DNA from: Bathynomus jamesi
Lineage: Eukaryota > Arthropoda > Malacostraca > Isopoda > Cirolanidae
DNA length: 64,000 nt
Assembly: GCA_023014485.1 (NCBI GenBank)
Contig: JAJOZX010000878.1
Location: forward strand, 707,501-771,500
Direction of reading: 5' to 3'
Made by a program: the position numbers and the translations under genes. Below, one piece after another: positions 22,772-34,989 of this stretch (the first letter of the stretch is position 1; each line of letters starts with the position of its first letter). Under the pieces are notes generated by a model, which did not search any database, had not been told where the DNA came from, and saw only the letters and a list, made by a program, of their open reading frames with translations.

Positions 22772-23152
22772 CTATTCAGTTAGGTGACCAATGGATTAGT
22801 GACAGATCACTGTGACGTTAGGTGCATAAATATTATATATGTCGCAGTATATAAATACTATTCAGTCAGTCAGTAGTAGACCAATTGACTTAATGTAGCA
22901 AAACTAGTGTGGGAAAGCAATTTATCAGTTGGTCATCAGTTGAACTGAGCTCATATAATGTGTTTGTGTTTGTGTTATTTATGGTTATAAACTATTGTAC
23001 TGTATCTATTTCTGTAACAAAAAATAGGCCAAACTAGAGAAGAATACCACCTGGTATACTGATAACTAGCTACTGGCGTCGATAATTTTTTTTTTGCCCG
23101 TCGTAAATTGTAACATATAAAGTTCTAAATAATATGATTTGAAATGAATATA
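22772..23152. other. Unassigned DNA
   Basis: About 380 bp of AT-rich sequence between M2 and F1. Nothing recognised. Confidence 0.5.
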
Positions 23153-23549
23153 CAGGGTGTCCCATAAGTCCGGCATTATAGGAGAAATTCATATTTTTCT
23201 ATTTGTACAAACCATAATTCATATTTTTCTCTTTCTACAGGCCATAATGTCTGTGAGCAAGGAAGAACGAATCCAGATAATTCTACTCATAGGGAATCGG
23301 AGTCAAAGAGAGGCCGCTGCTGAATTTAACAGACTGCATCCAGACCGCGAGCCAATAACACAGAGTTGTGTTAGCAGACTTGTTGCAAAGTCTCTCTGAC
23401 TCCGATTTCCTATGAGTAGAATTATCTGGATTCGTTCTTCCTTGCTCACAGACATTATGGCCTGTAGAAAGAGAGAAATATGAATTATGGTTTGTAGAAA
23501 TAGAAAAATATGAATTTCTCCTATGATGCTGGACTTATGGGACACCCTG
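23153..23549. mobile_element. F1, palindromic 5'-end mariner derivative (397 bp)
   Basis: Ends CAGGGTGTCCCATAAGTCC in inverted orientation, bordered by TA. Both arms (about 160 bp) are the same 5' end of a mariner-type element, including the first codons of its transposase (MSVSKEERIQIILLIGN) read inward from both sides. The left arm continues into about 30 more codons (HPDREPITQSCVSRL) that form the loop. Confidence 0.88.
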
Positions 23550-24543
23550 TATAATATCGGATGCAAACAATAATTTTGTTAATATCGGCATTATAACTGA
23601 GATGTAAATTGTTATACTGTTTGCACATAATTTTTTCGGTCTTTTTCATTTACTTTAATATAATATAAAGTATTATGCATATAACTTTAAACATGTCTGA
23701 TAATGGATAATATCAGGTGCAAATATCAAATTACAAATATAACATGTTGAACTAAGGTACAAAGATATTCTTAATATTATCTTTATTATATTATTATCGT
23801 ATATATAATTATAGAGTAATAGCATGATATAAACTTCATACCTATAGGCCTACCGTACATCAGAAACATCTTTCACGTACAGTGCAAGCTACAATTACAT
23901 TAATGATCTTTGATAGACTTTAAGGCACAATTTCTTATTGTCAAGATACATAAAAATGCAAAACTTAAAAAATATTAAGGCATCTCCAAACGTAGCTCTC
24001 TTTGCAATGCTCGCTGGAGTCGCTGATAATTGTAGCCATTCAGAAATTATACGATCAACACTCAGTGAGTACAGTCTTGAAATATTTTGCTAGATCTTCA
24101 CATCATAACTTTCCATATTATCATAAATACTTGAAATATTGCGGGTATATTAAAATGAGAAATAATAACTGCTTGAAATGAGAAATAAAAAGTTATTGGG
24201 CTAATGTCTGGTGCCCAGGAAATTGTTCTGGCAACTGTGTCTGACTGTGTGACCCGGCAAGTGCAAACACACACCGTGTCGGTGTTGTGGTGTGGCCGCG
24301 TGTGATAGATGAACTTGCTTAATGCTTAATAATTCCCTTTTATTAGGTAAGTGAGGTGAGCTACGTCTTTGTTTATTAATTTTGAGTAGAATCTTGCTTT
24401 TCCTTATGAATTTCAAAAAAAGAAGAGATACAGGGTAGTGTGAGGCTACGGTAGGTTACCTTTAGAAGAGCTTTAGGCCTAGGCTAGGCTAGATTGTTGA
24501 GCCTTCCCAAAGTTTATTCGTAAAAGATTTCGAAGTGATTATC
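23550..24543. other. Unassigned AT-rich DNA
   Basis: About 1 kb with no supported ORF, repeat end or RNA gene. Short ORFs here have no recognisable features. Confidence 0.5.
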
Positions 24544-24740
24544 TGCACCCAGAGATGCAAATACCACACTCGTTATTTGCATCCGAATATCACGCCTCTG
24601 GGTGCAAATACATTCAGCCTAACAATCTTAAGGCCTCGTGAGGCCTCCCCTGAAAAGGCCTGGGCTTCGACCTCGAAGCCTTTGAAAAATGTATGTCCTC
24701 GGCCTCGAGGCCTGAGGCCTTGTCCCCATGCTTTATATAT
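24544..24740. repeat. Short inverted repeat and AGGCCT-rich tract
   Basis: TGCACCCAGAG near 24544 is inverted as CTCTGGGTGCA near 24596-24607. From 24625 to 24735 AGGCCT/CGAGGCC motifs recur in both orientations, like the tract at 20494-20590. No coding. Confidence 0.5.
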
Positions 24741-25030
24741 ATATATATCAGTGGCGACTCGTGACATTTTTGTTCAGGCATGCAATGTTATGAAATGGAA
24801 GAAAAACATCCGCCTAACCCTCTTGCCCAAACTTTGCATATTGTTTACATAGAACTTAGCAAGTTAAAGGTGTTTTACAAACTTTTGGGGACCTCTTTGA
24901 AGGAAAGTTCATTTAATGTTATGCTTAAATATGCGAACAAAAAATTAGACATATTTATATATAGTAGTTACCGAATTGATCTAAAGAAAAAGATACAAAT
25001 TTAAAATTTACCTTAAATAATTGTGAAGCA

Positions 25031-27169
25031 TTATTTGAATTGAAATTCTGCTCTCCTAGTTTTCCTGCAAAATTCTTCGATGACCAAATTGTAAAAGTAC
25101 TCTCGATTCTCCATAAGCTTCTTGAGGAAATTTTTTTCAATTGAAATTAAGGCAAGATTAGATAGCCTTTCTTCACTTTGGGAACTCCGTAAATAACTTT
25201 TAATTCTTTTAAGCGCAGAAAATGATCGCTCAACACTTGCTGTCGATATTGGTATAGTTAGAATCAAATTCGTCAATTTATATATTTCCTTAAGACCTTT
25301 GTGCATTTCGCTTTCCAGTAGATATTTTAGGAGCTCAGCAACATTCTTTTTGGCAAAAGATTTGTGCGAATATGAAACACACAATTCAGAACGGAGACGA
25401 GGAAACAAAAAATGAATTGTAGCTTCTTTTCAAAGATTCAAAAGCTCTCTGGGAAAGTAACATCATAGAACTCAAATTTTTTGCAATCTAAAAGCTCAAT
25501 GAATTCCAATTTTTCCATTGAACTGAAACGCTCTTTCATTTGAAGAAGTATATTATCGAATATTTCATGAAATAGTTGACTATACTTCTCTTGTGGAGAA
25601 AGACTCTGTTTCCTTTTACATACAGGTTCACCACATCTTTCTGTTATCAAGTCCCACATATCTGCAAATTTTGTATCCCTTATTTGTTTGATTTTTTTCA
25701 TAGTGCTTTCAACGGTGATTGAGCTATACACAATATCCATAGATTTTGTTTGCAGCACATTAAATAGATATTCAGTAAAAGGAAAAATTGAAGAAAATAC
25801 TTCTAATAAAAAATTAAAATCGAAAGTATCGATACCAGCAAGCAATCCGCGTGCACTATTTTTTTGTTTTTTCATCAAATTTCTTTGGGTTTTCAAGAAT
25901 GCTTTTTAAAAGATCTATTATATCTTCTTTATTTTCCTTAACTCTTTCAACTAGACGAGATGAATAGTTCCACCGCGTTGGAGCCAGTTTAGGGAAACGC
26001 TTTCCAACAACTTTGTCAAGCATTGAAGTTCGCTTAGTTGAACTGCTGAAAAATGATGACAAACTTCCTAATACTGAAAAAAAATTATTACATTCGGAAA
26101 TTTCAGCAACAGCTTGGGATAAAACAAGGTTAAGTTTATGGGCGTAGCAGTGAAGAAAAATAGCCTCTGGTACAGTTTCTCTAATCTTTGTTTGTACTCC
26201 ATTAAGATCGCTCCCCATAACAGCAGCACCGTCGTAGGTTTGAGCAACTAATTTTTTCAAACAGCCCAGTTCACCTAGTTGCCTTATAGATAAATCAGAA
26301 ATCGCTCCTGCACTTCTATCATTGCTGACGTCATTGAATTTTATAAATCGTTCACAAATCTCCATGTTTATTAACATAACGAACAACAGTAGAGAGTTGA
26401 GAAAAACAGCTGACATCAGATGTTTCATCTAATAAAATCGCCACATACATGCAGTCGATAAGCTCACGTTTTATTTGTTCTAACATAACTGCACTAATAG
26501 ATTGAATTATGTCATTCTGAATAGCAGATGATGTTCCCTTAAAAACAGTCGCAGTTTTTAAATGGTTTTGAAGCTTTTCATCGAATTCTCCCATACAAAA
26601 TACCAATTCAATATAGTTACCCCTATTGTCAGCGTTTTCTTCTTCATTGTGACCGCGAAATGCTAATTCTTGCATACCTAAAAAACATGTTATCCTAATC
26701 AAACGTTTCAAAATTTCTCGATTCTTATTAACTTCTTCGTTATGTCTGGAAATGGCAACTGATTTCTGCTTGTCGAGTATTAAATCAATTCTTTCTGACT
26801 TTCAAATGTTTTAAGATCAACAAATGCATTTATGTGAGCAAGAGATTTTTCATGGAGAGAAATTGCAGTATGTAAATTGTTTAAATCGTCGTATCCACGA
26901 CTAACAGAATTCCACACAGAGTTATCTCTTGAAAATAGGAAACACGACCAACAGTACAATTTGTTATTTGAAATATTTCCACATAACCAGGGAACATCAT
27001 CATACAGCTTAGGATTAAATTTCCTAGTGAAGCCTTTATTTTCTTTGCTTAAATTCAAATGTGGAATCGGTCTGCCATTATTCAATATGCGCTTTTTCTC
27101 ATCAAAAGAGAGTGAGTAAAATCTTCTAGTCTTCAATTGATTAAACACATCGTCAGTCATTATGGGCAC
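25031..27169 (-). pseudogene. hAT-2 transposase (ZMYM1-like), lightly damaged
   Basis: Start near 27169 (MPIMTDDVF). An N-terminal TTF-type zinc finger contains LYCWSCFLFS and HEKSLAHINAF. The catalytic core follows: LAFRGHNEE, ILLDETSDVSCFSQL (first Asp, about 26430), AQTYDGAAVMGS (second Asp), HCYAHKLNLVLSQA, PTRWNYSSR. The C-terminal dimerisation region at 25200-25240 reads TIPISTASVERSFSALKRIK followed by YLRSS and LALISIEKN. The protein is about 700 residues long, normal for the family. At least four frame breaks (near 26780, 26360, 25880 and 25420) separate otherwise well-kept blocks, suggesting a fairly recent death. Confidence 0.86.
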
Positions 27170-27511
27170 TACAATGCTATAATTTATTTAACTGAAATTA
27201 TCCAAAATAACTAAAGCACAAAAGTGAACACCGAACACAAGTGGATGCTTGCGGCTGTGGTACTGGAAAGAAGCCTTGTCAGAATTGCCAGATGTTACTT
27301 TTTGGTGAATGCACCTATAAAACTGAATGCATGCCGTATTATTTTCATTAATTAAAAAAAATCAGAACAAAGCTTTTTAATTATTTTTAGTAAAAATATT
27401 AAGTAAATTTTCTAAGCATATTTTAAAACATATTGCCTTTTGAATTTAGCTATGAGGCTAAAAAAAATATCTTATGGATAGTGAGAAGTCTCCTTAAAAA
27501 TTGCCCAAGGC

Positions 27512-27677
27512 AAGGCGGTGTAAACAAAATCATGTCTTATTTCACTAGACAATTAAGAACATTTTTCTGTACCCAGACTGAATTAGTGAATGCTTTAGCT
27601 ACAAGTATTTCGATCTGTGTACAGAAAAATGTTCTTAATTGTCTAATGAAATAAGACATAATTTTGTTTACACCGCC
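27512..27677. mobile_element. FB5, 165-bp foldback in the hAT-2 upstream region
   Basis: GGCGGTGTAAACAAAATCAT at 27512 starts a 60-bp arm repeated inverted at 27618-27677, with a spacer of about 45 bp. No ORF. Likely a MITE. Confidence 0.75.
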
Positions 27678-27842
27678 CAATAGCCAGTACATGCGTGATT
27701 GAAGCCTTAGACTATTTTTAGTTTCTGAAAATTATTTTTGGCAATTATAATCCTTACTTAGATCTGAAAAGAGAACATATTTAACACATGCATTGCATGC
27801 GTTGCATTCATTAAGAAATCGCCACTGATAATATATATATAT

Positions 27843-28097
27843 ATGGTAATTGTATACAACATCCCACTCACCTCAATTTTATGAAATTGACTTCACAATC
27901 GATGTAAAACCTTTATTTATAGCATGTAATTACTTTATTTATTTTCGGAAACCAACCTAACCTAACCTAACCCTAAGATATACCCTAATGGGATACGTTA
28001 AATAAAGTAATTACATGCTATAAATAAAGGTTTTACATCGATTGTTAAGTCAATTTCATAAAATTGAGGTGAGGGGGATGTTGTATACAATTACCAT
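27843..28097. mobile_element. Foldback MITE with CCTAACC in its loop
   Basis: Arms of about 105 bp, beginning ATGGTAATTGTATACAACAT and ending with the inverse at 28097. The loop (27945-27995) has three CCTAA units. A further copy of the end (GGTGAGGGGGATATTGTATA) lies at about 28638-28668, so the family has at least one more fragment here. Confidence 0.8.
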
Positions 28098-28290
28098 AAC
28101 TTAACGTTATTACATTATCCTTTTTATAATTTAAGTCTCGGGGGTACGGGGGCAGAGCCCCCGTAAAGATCACGCATCACAAAGTGAACCCTATACCGAT
28201 CAATTTGTGATGCGTGATCTTTACGGGGACTCCGCCCCCGTACCCCGAGACCTAAATTATACAAATGATAATGTAATATGTTAAGTTATG
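28095..28290. mobile_element. FB4, GC-rich foldback (about 195 bp)
   Basis: CATAACTTAACGTTATTACA at 28095 is inverted at 28290. Inside the arms is a GC-rich block (CTCGGGGGTACGGGGGC), itself palindromic around 28150-28160. It abuts the previous foldback. No ORF. Confidence 0.75.
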
Positions 28291-28671
28291 CACTTTTTTA
28301 GTCTTCATCTAGGGCACATGACGAATCAAGTTCTCAAAGTCGAAACCACACGAACAGCACGTCATAATTCTATCACAAACACGACCAAACTGAATCCAAT
28401 TAGAAAAAAAAAAATAGCCACAACAAAAACCAACCAAGTAATTAAGTCGCAGAGTAGCGAAAAAATAGCCCAATCAGGAAAAATATTTATGAAAAAAAGT
28501 CGCAATGGATATCGTTAATTAAAATTTCAGAAGCAAATATCTCCATAAATATGATCGACCGAAATTTTTTTACTTAAAGGAAAGGTTTTATTTATCATTT
28601 TCTACGCATTGCAATAATTTTTATTAGAAACTGAGGTGAGGGGGATATTGTATACAATTAGGTCAATTACC

Positions 28672-28737
<66 letters not shown>

Positions 28738-29248
28738 CTTTTTACCTATAAGAAGAGCCAAAGGCTTGAATTGAATTATTTATTGTGATTACTCTGGAAG
28801 GATATTTGAAGATAAGGCTCGCAAAACATCATTAAAAAGAGGTATTTTAACTTTACCTTGTTTTTATGCTTTTGTACTACAATATTTTCAGTAAATATGA
28901 ACTGTTTACAAATGTTTTTGAAACTGTGTAAAACTAGAAGCGTCTTCCTTCGCTTTTCACTCGGGTTAATATTAAAAGATGTGTTGTTGGAGCAGGTTTG
29001 AGCGAAAAGTTAGTGTCTCTAATTTTACATCTCCCCTATTTATTTATGAGGTTTCTTGAAATATAGTGCATGTGAAATATTGTAAACTTTGCTAAAGATT
29101 TTCTTTCAGTCATAACCGTCTCCATGGCAACGGACCGGAAGGCCGGGAATGCTGTTATTCAAATTGACTTTTACGAACTGTTTGATTTTTTCTTTGAATC
29201 ATATTTAAGAATCATTGAGTAAACTCTCTCTCTGTGTATATATATATA
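28291..29248. other. Unassigned DNA with an (AT)n tract
   Basis: Contains one foldback end fragment at about 28634-28674 and a microsatellite (AT)n at 28676-28734. Otherwise no feature recognised. Confidence 0.5.
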
Positions 29249-30064
29249 CAGGGCGTCCCAAAAAAATGTATACACACTTTAACAGCTGATAGCTCAATTG
29301 ATGTTTCTTTCTTTCCAAGTTAAACCCATTAGAATTAATAATGGCAGTCAGACTAAGCTTTGAACAAAGGAAATTCATTCTAAAATGCTACTGGAAGTGT
29401 AAAAACGCAGTTGAAGTGCAAAGACAGTTTAGGAGGGAGTTTCAAACAGATCCACCAACGCGACTTACCATCACTCGAATTAGAGATAAGTTTGAAGCCG
29501 ATGGAACTGTTCAGAATGTCCACAAGAAGCGTTCCGGAAGACCACGGACATCGACAAGCCCCACAAAGCAAGAAAGAGTACTGGAAACGTATCACCAAAG
29601 TCCAAGAAAATCTGTGCGGCAAGCGAGTCGTGAGGTAGGAATTTCAGAATCGTCTGTCCAACGCATTTTGAAGCGCTGTCAATGAAAAGTTACATTCCAA
29701 GATTAGTCCATGCTATTAATGAAGATGATCCGGACCGAAGAGTGGAGTATTGCGAGTGGTACTTGGCACGATGTGGATGTGGATTGGACGAAGGGGTTTC
29801 GTAGAATACCCTCCGCGTTCACCAGACCTCACACCACTAGACTTTTTTTTATGGGGATACTTAAAAGACAAAGTCTACGCTATAAAACCTGCAACAGTCG
29901 CTGAATTGAGAGCAGCCATTGAACGAGAATGCACACAAATACCAAACGAAATGTTTCGTGATGTTTGCGATTCCATTGCTTCGCGTTATCAGCAGTGCCT
30001 GGACCAGAACGGACGTCAGTTTGAAAATTATTTAAAGTGTGTATACATTTTTTGGGACGCCCTG
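29249..30064 (+). mobile_element. MarB, internally deleted mariner-type element (816 bp)
   Basis: Same ends, ORF start (29341, [14 protein letters not shown]) and central deletion junction as MarA. One base is lost after QRILKRCQ, shifting the frame, and 3' DNA present in MarA is missing, so the C-terminal block runs directly into the right inverted repeat. Flanked by TA within AT repeats. Confidence 0.9.
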
Positions 30065-30073
30065 TATATATAT

Positions 30074-30116
<43 letters not shown>

Positions 30117-30547
30117 ATATATATATATATATATATTACATTTGTTTACTGATATAATGATATTAACATAATATTAACTTTCCCGTTTTTCTCTCTCAAT
30201 TTAATTTAGACTCTGATAGACGCCTGAATTGAAAGTCTTCCTATGGCACTCTTTGTTTTAGCATTGAAGATGCCATCATGAAAGATTCATTCGGATAACT
30301 GAATTTTATTCCTCAACTATAATGAGGGATGAAACCTTGTCATTTCCCGAAATAAAGGAAATTTGAAAGAGGCTTTAAACCTTACGCTATACATGACAGC
30401 TTTATTTAAAACGCATCAAACCTAAATTCTATCTACGCGAGGAAAGAGCTATGCAGAGACAAAGGTCGACTTTTTAGAAAATATAATGCCCGTCATTCTT
30501 CTCCTTTATAAAGAATGACACTGCATCATTCTCGTTATAATCTCTCT

Positions 30548-30620
<73 letters not shown>

Positions 30621-30937
30621 CTCCCCTTTTATAATATGCAAACCCGTTTTAACATTAAGAGAAAATAGCAAAAACCGCTTTGAAAACTTCGCTTCTAGAC
30701 TTTTTTTCCCTCCTCATAATTCGGACGCCTTTTTACCTCATTTTCAGTCTGGTTTACAAAGAAAGCTTTCTCGATGCGGTTATTTTATTCATTTTATATT
30801 ACGATAATTAACATACGAATAAAAATATTGCATAACTGTCCATTCCTTTAGAAAATAATTTAGCAAGAGGAAAATTATTCTTGAAAATCACAGAAAAAGA
30901 ATGTACTAATATAGTATATACTCTTTAATTAAGGAGT

Positions 30938-30978
<41 letters not shown>
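30065..30978. other. Unassigned DNA with (AT)n and (CT)n microsatellites
   Basis: (AT)n around 30066-30140 and 30943-30978; (CT)n from about 30543 to 30615. No gene recognised. Confidence 0.55.
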
Positions 30979-30979
<1 letters not shown>

Positions 30980-31757
30980 CGGGTGTGCCATAATAAAAGG
31001 ATACATTTTAAAAAGGCTATAAAATCAACATTTGTCATTTACTTTTAATAAAACTTCTTCACAATAAAACATATGTATTTATCTATACGCAAACACGTTT
31101 TCAGCCTAAAATGTCAAATAATTCAAATTCTATCAACATTTAACGAAAGAGTATGATTTTTCTACTTAACATGCAAAAATTATTAAACCTTTTTAATATT
31201 TTTTTATAAAAATAATTTTTAACGTAAAATTTACCTGAAATTATTAAAAATATTGTTCGAAATGCTTTCCTTCCATTTCAATAACTTTCTTTTATTCTTG
31301 GCCGGAATATGGGAGAACTTAGCAGAGCGAGTCTACAGGACTAAGATAAAAGATGTCGCTCATTTACGCAAGATCATCACTCAAAAATGGGAAGAGCTTC
31401 CACAGGACAAGTAAATCGAGCCAAGATGAATTCCGGCCAAGAATAAAAAAAGTTATTGAAATGGAAGGAAAGCATTTCGAACAATTTTTTTAATAATTTC
31501 AGGTAAATTTTACGTTAAAAATTATTTTTATAAAAAATATTAAAAAGGTTTAATAATTTTTGCATGTTAAATAGAAAAATCATACTCTTTCGGTAAATGT
31601 TGATAGAATTTGAATTATTTGATATTTTAGTCTGAAAACGTGTTTGAATATAGATAAATACATATGTTTTATTTTGTAGAAGTTTTATTAAAATTAAATG
31701 ACAAATGTTGATTTTATAGCCTTTTTAAAATGTACCCTTTTTTTATGGCACACCCGT
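30979..31757. mobile_element. F3, palindromic 3'-end mariner derivative (779 bp)
   Basis: Ends ACGGGTGTGCCATAATAAAA and its inverse, with TA on both sides. Arms of about 330 bp match almost fully. The loop (about 31311-31430) keeps transposase C-terminal codons (RVYRTKIKDVAHLRKIITQ, then WEELPQDK) and the right arm continues with VIEMEGKHFEQFF. So, unlike F1, F2 and F4, the 3' end was duplicated in inverted form. Confidence 0.85.
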
Positions 31758-31785
31758 TATATATATATATATATATATAATAAAA

Positions 31786-31852
31786 CTAAGGTGGAGTGAC
31801 AAGCTTGACCTTCGTTAGATTAAACAATTCGGGCGGAAGCAAAACTAAGGTT
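31786..31852 (+). repeat. SINE 3' fragment
   Basis: Matches the 3' part of the tRNA-derived SINE at 59280-59445 (shared AAGCTTGACCTTCGT and CAATTCGGGCGGAA), on the opposite strand. The tRNA-like head is absent. Confidence 0.7.
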
Positions 31853-31857
31853 ATATA

Positions 31858-31934
31858 CAGGGTGAGTCAAAAGTCCGGCCTCGAAAATTAACTTCCAATA
31901 AATATTTTCGAGGCAGGACTTCTGACTCACCCTG
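31858..31934. mobile_element. 77-bp hairpin MITE
   Basis: CAGGGTGAGTCAAAAGTCC at the left is inverted as GACTTCTGACTCACCCTG at the right, with TA outside. Almost nothing but two mariner-type ends back to back. Confidence 0.82.
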
Positions 31935-32447
31935 TATATGGGAAAAATAAGAATCATTGAAATAACTCTGTACTTAGTAAACACTAGAATAACTAAATAA
32001 ATTAAAAAAGTCCCAAAACCATTGCAGTATATAAAGGTTTTGTGAGTGAATATATCATTTATCGTACATTTACATTTACACTTACATTTCAAATTTCGGT
32101 ACAACTTTAACTGCGTTTTCTGGCGTTTTTTACTTTTGTCGCTTGGCCACTTCTTCCGAGGAGGGACTCGTATACAGAATTTAACTTTATATAAATGGAC
32201 GAAATATTGGTTTGGTGAATGCAGCATAAAACATCGAAAACGAATATGGCGACATTTATCCTTCAAATGCGGAATTGCTATTTGGTATTCTCAATGGACA
32301 GAAGGGACGACAAAAAAAAAAAAAAAAGGAAGCCCAACCATTTCGTGTTTACATTAATATAATTCTTTCTTTCTTACCTCCCTCGATGCGTATATAAATG
32401 AATACCTTCCGGAGTTAAATACCATTATTGTTATCGAAGTCATTATA
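31935..32447. other. Unassigned DNA
   Basis: No gene or repeat ends recognised, apart from an A-run at about 32311-32327. Confidence 0.5.
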
Positions 32448-32653
32448 CAGAGGGTTGACGAAAGTAGACACTTGTTGTTTTTGGGGGGAGAGTGACAAAG
32501 GTAACACTTGCTGTTTTTGGGGGGAGGGGGAATTTTTTGGTTTTATTATAGTGATTTAATTAATATTTTATTATTTAATGACTTTTATTATCAAATCAAA
32601 AGAATTGGGAAAAAAAAAACCAAATGTGTCTATTTACTTTTGTCAATCCTCTT
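32448..32653. mobile_element. Small Tc1/mariner-type MITE
   Basis: CAGAGGGTTGACGAAAGTAG at the left is inverted at the right (TTTACTTTTGTCAATCCTCT), with TA outside. A direct repeat of a (C)ACTTG(T/C)TGTTTTTGGGG unit lies near the left end. No ORF. Confidence 0.75.
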
Positions 32654-33017
32654 TAGATACCTTATAAGTTTTTAGTATGATTAAGCATTATTATTAGTTG
32701 TTCCTCGATTGTTATCTTCCGCGGTATCACTTACAATCGCTCTTAAATGAGTCACCAAATTTGTTAGAATAATGTACAGTTTCGCGGAAAAAAGTTCGCC
32801 CAGAAAAAATTTATAGAATGCATAAAATTTTACTAATTCGTAGTAGTCTCTCTTTCTTATTACCAATTACTAATTTTTTATGCCTTTTAGAAATTCCAGG
32901 TTTCTGAGCGAATTTTTTTCCCGAAAATGTACATGAAATTTTTGGAGTATTCTTGTTTTTGATTAGCAGGATTTTCAAACTCCTGAAAGGTAAATGATCA
33001 GTTTCTCCGTTTTTAAG

Positions 33018-33102
33018 TCATGGTCCGTAATTCAGTGGATAACACTCTTCTCATATAAGCGAAGTGAAGACACTGAGGTCAGCGGTTCGATTCCCGATGA
33101 TG
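33018..33102 (+). repeat. tRNA-like sequence (SINE head or tRNA pseudogene)
   Basis: It has a B-box-like GGTTCGATTCCC at about 33080-33091 and an A-box-like TTCAGTGGATAAC upstream at tRNA-like spacing. The putative acceptor ends do not pair, so a working tRNA is unlikely. Confidence 0.45.
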
Positions 33103-33207
33103 CTAATTATAATAATAATAATAATATTAATATAGGAGTTAGAGCAGTTGATCGTATTAGTTGACCTAAGCGATGTGCCAGTCTCTGGCGCTCATGAATT
33201 ATTATTA

Positions 33208-33242
<35 letters not shown>

Positions 33243-33601
33243 TATTATCACGTTTAAAAAATATTAAGTTATTTTCTGATACAAAAGTGTATGGAAGTGT
33301 TTGTAAATATGGTCTCGAATTTTACACTAATAGAAAAATTTATTATACATTTCTTTGTCCAACCGTAAACTCGTTTAAAATGTAATGAAATATGACGTCG
33401 ATTGATTCATTGGTACGTTAACGTATAAATTGTTTAAAATTATTTAGCGACGTATCCCATTAAATTTACGATACTGAATTGCAGTTTAATTAATAAAACA
33501 ATTAAGTGTCAGTTAGTATAAGAGCCATTGGAGAGTAATTAAAACTGAGGAATGACAGACTACTGAAGGTAAGCAAGACGAACTTTGGTGAAGCGAATAT
33601 A
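33103..33601. other. Unassigned DNA with ATT/AAT microsatellites
   Basis: (AAT)n around 33108-33125 and (ATT)n at 33200-33245. No gene seen. Confidence 0.5.
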
Positions 33602-34989
33602 CAGGGTGTTTGAAAACTTTCTGTACAAATTGTAATGGGGGATAGGCAACACCAAGACAAACCCTTTTCGTCTATAAGTGTATGTCCGCTGACGTCACCA
33701 TTCGGCGCGAGAGGGCGCCGCTGCAATTGGCTAAAAGGTGAAGTGGGCTAGACTCGCGCTTGCCGCGGGCATTCTTAAATCGGACGTAGTACGCGTAACA
33801 TGGAGCGCTTCACGACTGCTGAGATGGCTGACATGCATATGGTGTATGGGGCTGCCAATGGAAACGGAAGAGCTGCTGTGAGGTTGTACCGACAGCGCTT
33901 CCCAAACAGACGTGTGCCAAACCACCAAACGTTTGCGCATTTGCATCGGCGACTGCGAGAAACTGGAACATTCCATGCAAACATGCATGACACTGGTCGG
34001 GAGAGAAACGTGCGCACTCCTGACATGGAAGAAGAAATCCTACGGCGATTTGAGGACAATCCAAGCGCAAGCACGCGAGGTGTTGCACGTATCCTCGGTG
34101 TGAACCACGACCTGGTCTGGAGAGTGTTGCACGAGCAGCAGTTACATCCGTTTCATCGTCAGAGAGTCCAGGCATTACAACCTCGGGATTACCCTCTTCG
34201 TGTGGAATTCGCACGCTGGTTTCTGCAGCAGACAGCGGTGCAGCCTAATTTTCCGGCTTATGTGCTGTTCTCAGATGAGGCCTATTTCACACGTGAGGGT
34301 GTGTTTAACATGCACAATTCTCACGTGAGGGTGTGTTTAACATGCACAATTCTCACGTGTGGGCGCACGCAAATCCACATGCTACACGGGTGCATGCTCA
34401 TCAAGAACGGTTCGCCGTCAATGTTTGGGCGGGTATCGTCCATGGCAAGTTGCTGCTCGTGCAACACTCTCCAGACCAGGTCGTGGTTCACACCGAGGAT
34501 ACGTGCAACACCTCGCGTGCTTGCGCTTGGATTGTCCTCAAATCGCCGTAGGATTATTTCTTCCATGTCAGGAGTGCGCACGTTTCTCTCCCGACCAGTG
34601 TCATGCATGTTTGCATGGAATGTTCCAGTTTCTCGCAGTCGCCGATGCAAATGCGCAAACGTTTGGTGGTTTGGCACACGTCTGTTTGGGAAGCGCTGTC
34701 GGTACAACCTCACAGCAGCTCTTCCGTTTCCGTTGGCAGCCCCATACACCATATGCATGTCAGCCATCTCAGCAATCGTGAAGCGCTCCATGTTACGCGT
34801 ACTACGTCCGATTTAAGAATGCCCGCGGCAAGCGCGAGTCTAGCCCACTTCACCTTTTAGCCAATTGCAGCGGCGCCCTCTCGCGCCGAATGGTGACGTC
34901 AGCGGACATACACTTATAGACGAAAAGGGTTTGTCTTGGTGTTGCCTATCCCCCATTACAATTTGTACAGAAAGTTTTCAAACACCCTG
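33602..34989. mobile_element. F4, 1388-bp palindrome of a mariner 5' half
   Basis: Ends CAGGGTGTTTGAAAACTTTC and its inverse, flanked by TA. Both arms (33602 to about 34142, and about 34449-34989) hold the same 5' untranslated DNA and the first 113 or so codons of a DUF4817-type transposase, starting MERFTTAEMADMHM at 33800 and, on the minus strand, at 34791. The centre continues the left copy past the first catalytic Asp (FSDEAYF) to VNVWAGIV, with a 34-bp tandem duplication at about 34291-34358. The 338-residue plus-strand ORF is chimeric: forward transposase followed by antisense of the other arm. Confidence 0.88.

Larger units (their letters stand above)
24749..27827 (-). mobile_element. 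hAT-2 transposon
   Basis: The left tip CAGTGGCGACTCGTGAC (24749) and the right tip AAATCGCCACTG (ending 27827) are inverted repeats of hAT type, inserted into an AT repeat, so the 8-bp duplication cannot be judged exactly. It encodes a nearly full transposase on the minus strand and holds a 165-bp foldback (FB5) upstream of the gene. A similar CAGTGGCGGCTCGTGAG end fragment occurs at 45458. Confidence 0.85.

Noticed and set aside
28288..28518. 76-codon ORF with basic composition
   Set aside because: AT-rich, no relatives in the window and no domain; likely chance.
33018..33102. Functional tRNA gene
   Set aside because: B box present, but acceptor ends do not pair and the anticodon arm is not convincing; kept only as a tRNA-like repeat.
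33800..34816. 338-codon ORF as an intact gene
   Set aside because: Only its first half is transposase; the rest is the antisense of the opposite arm of palindrome F4, so it is a chimeric readthrough.
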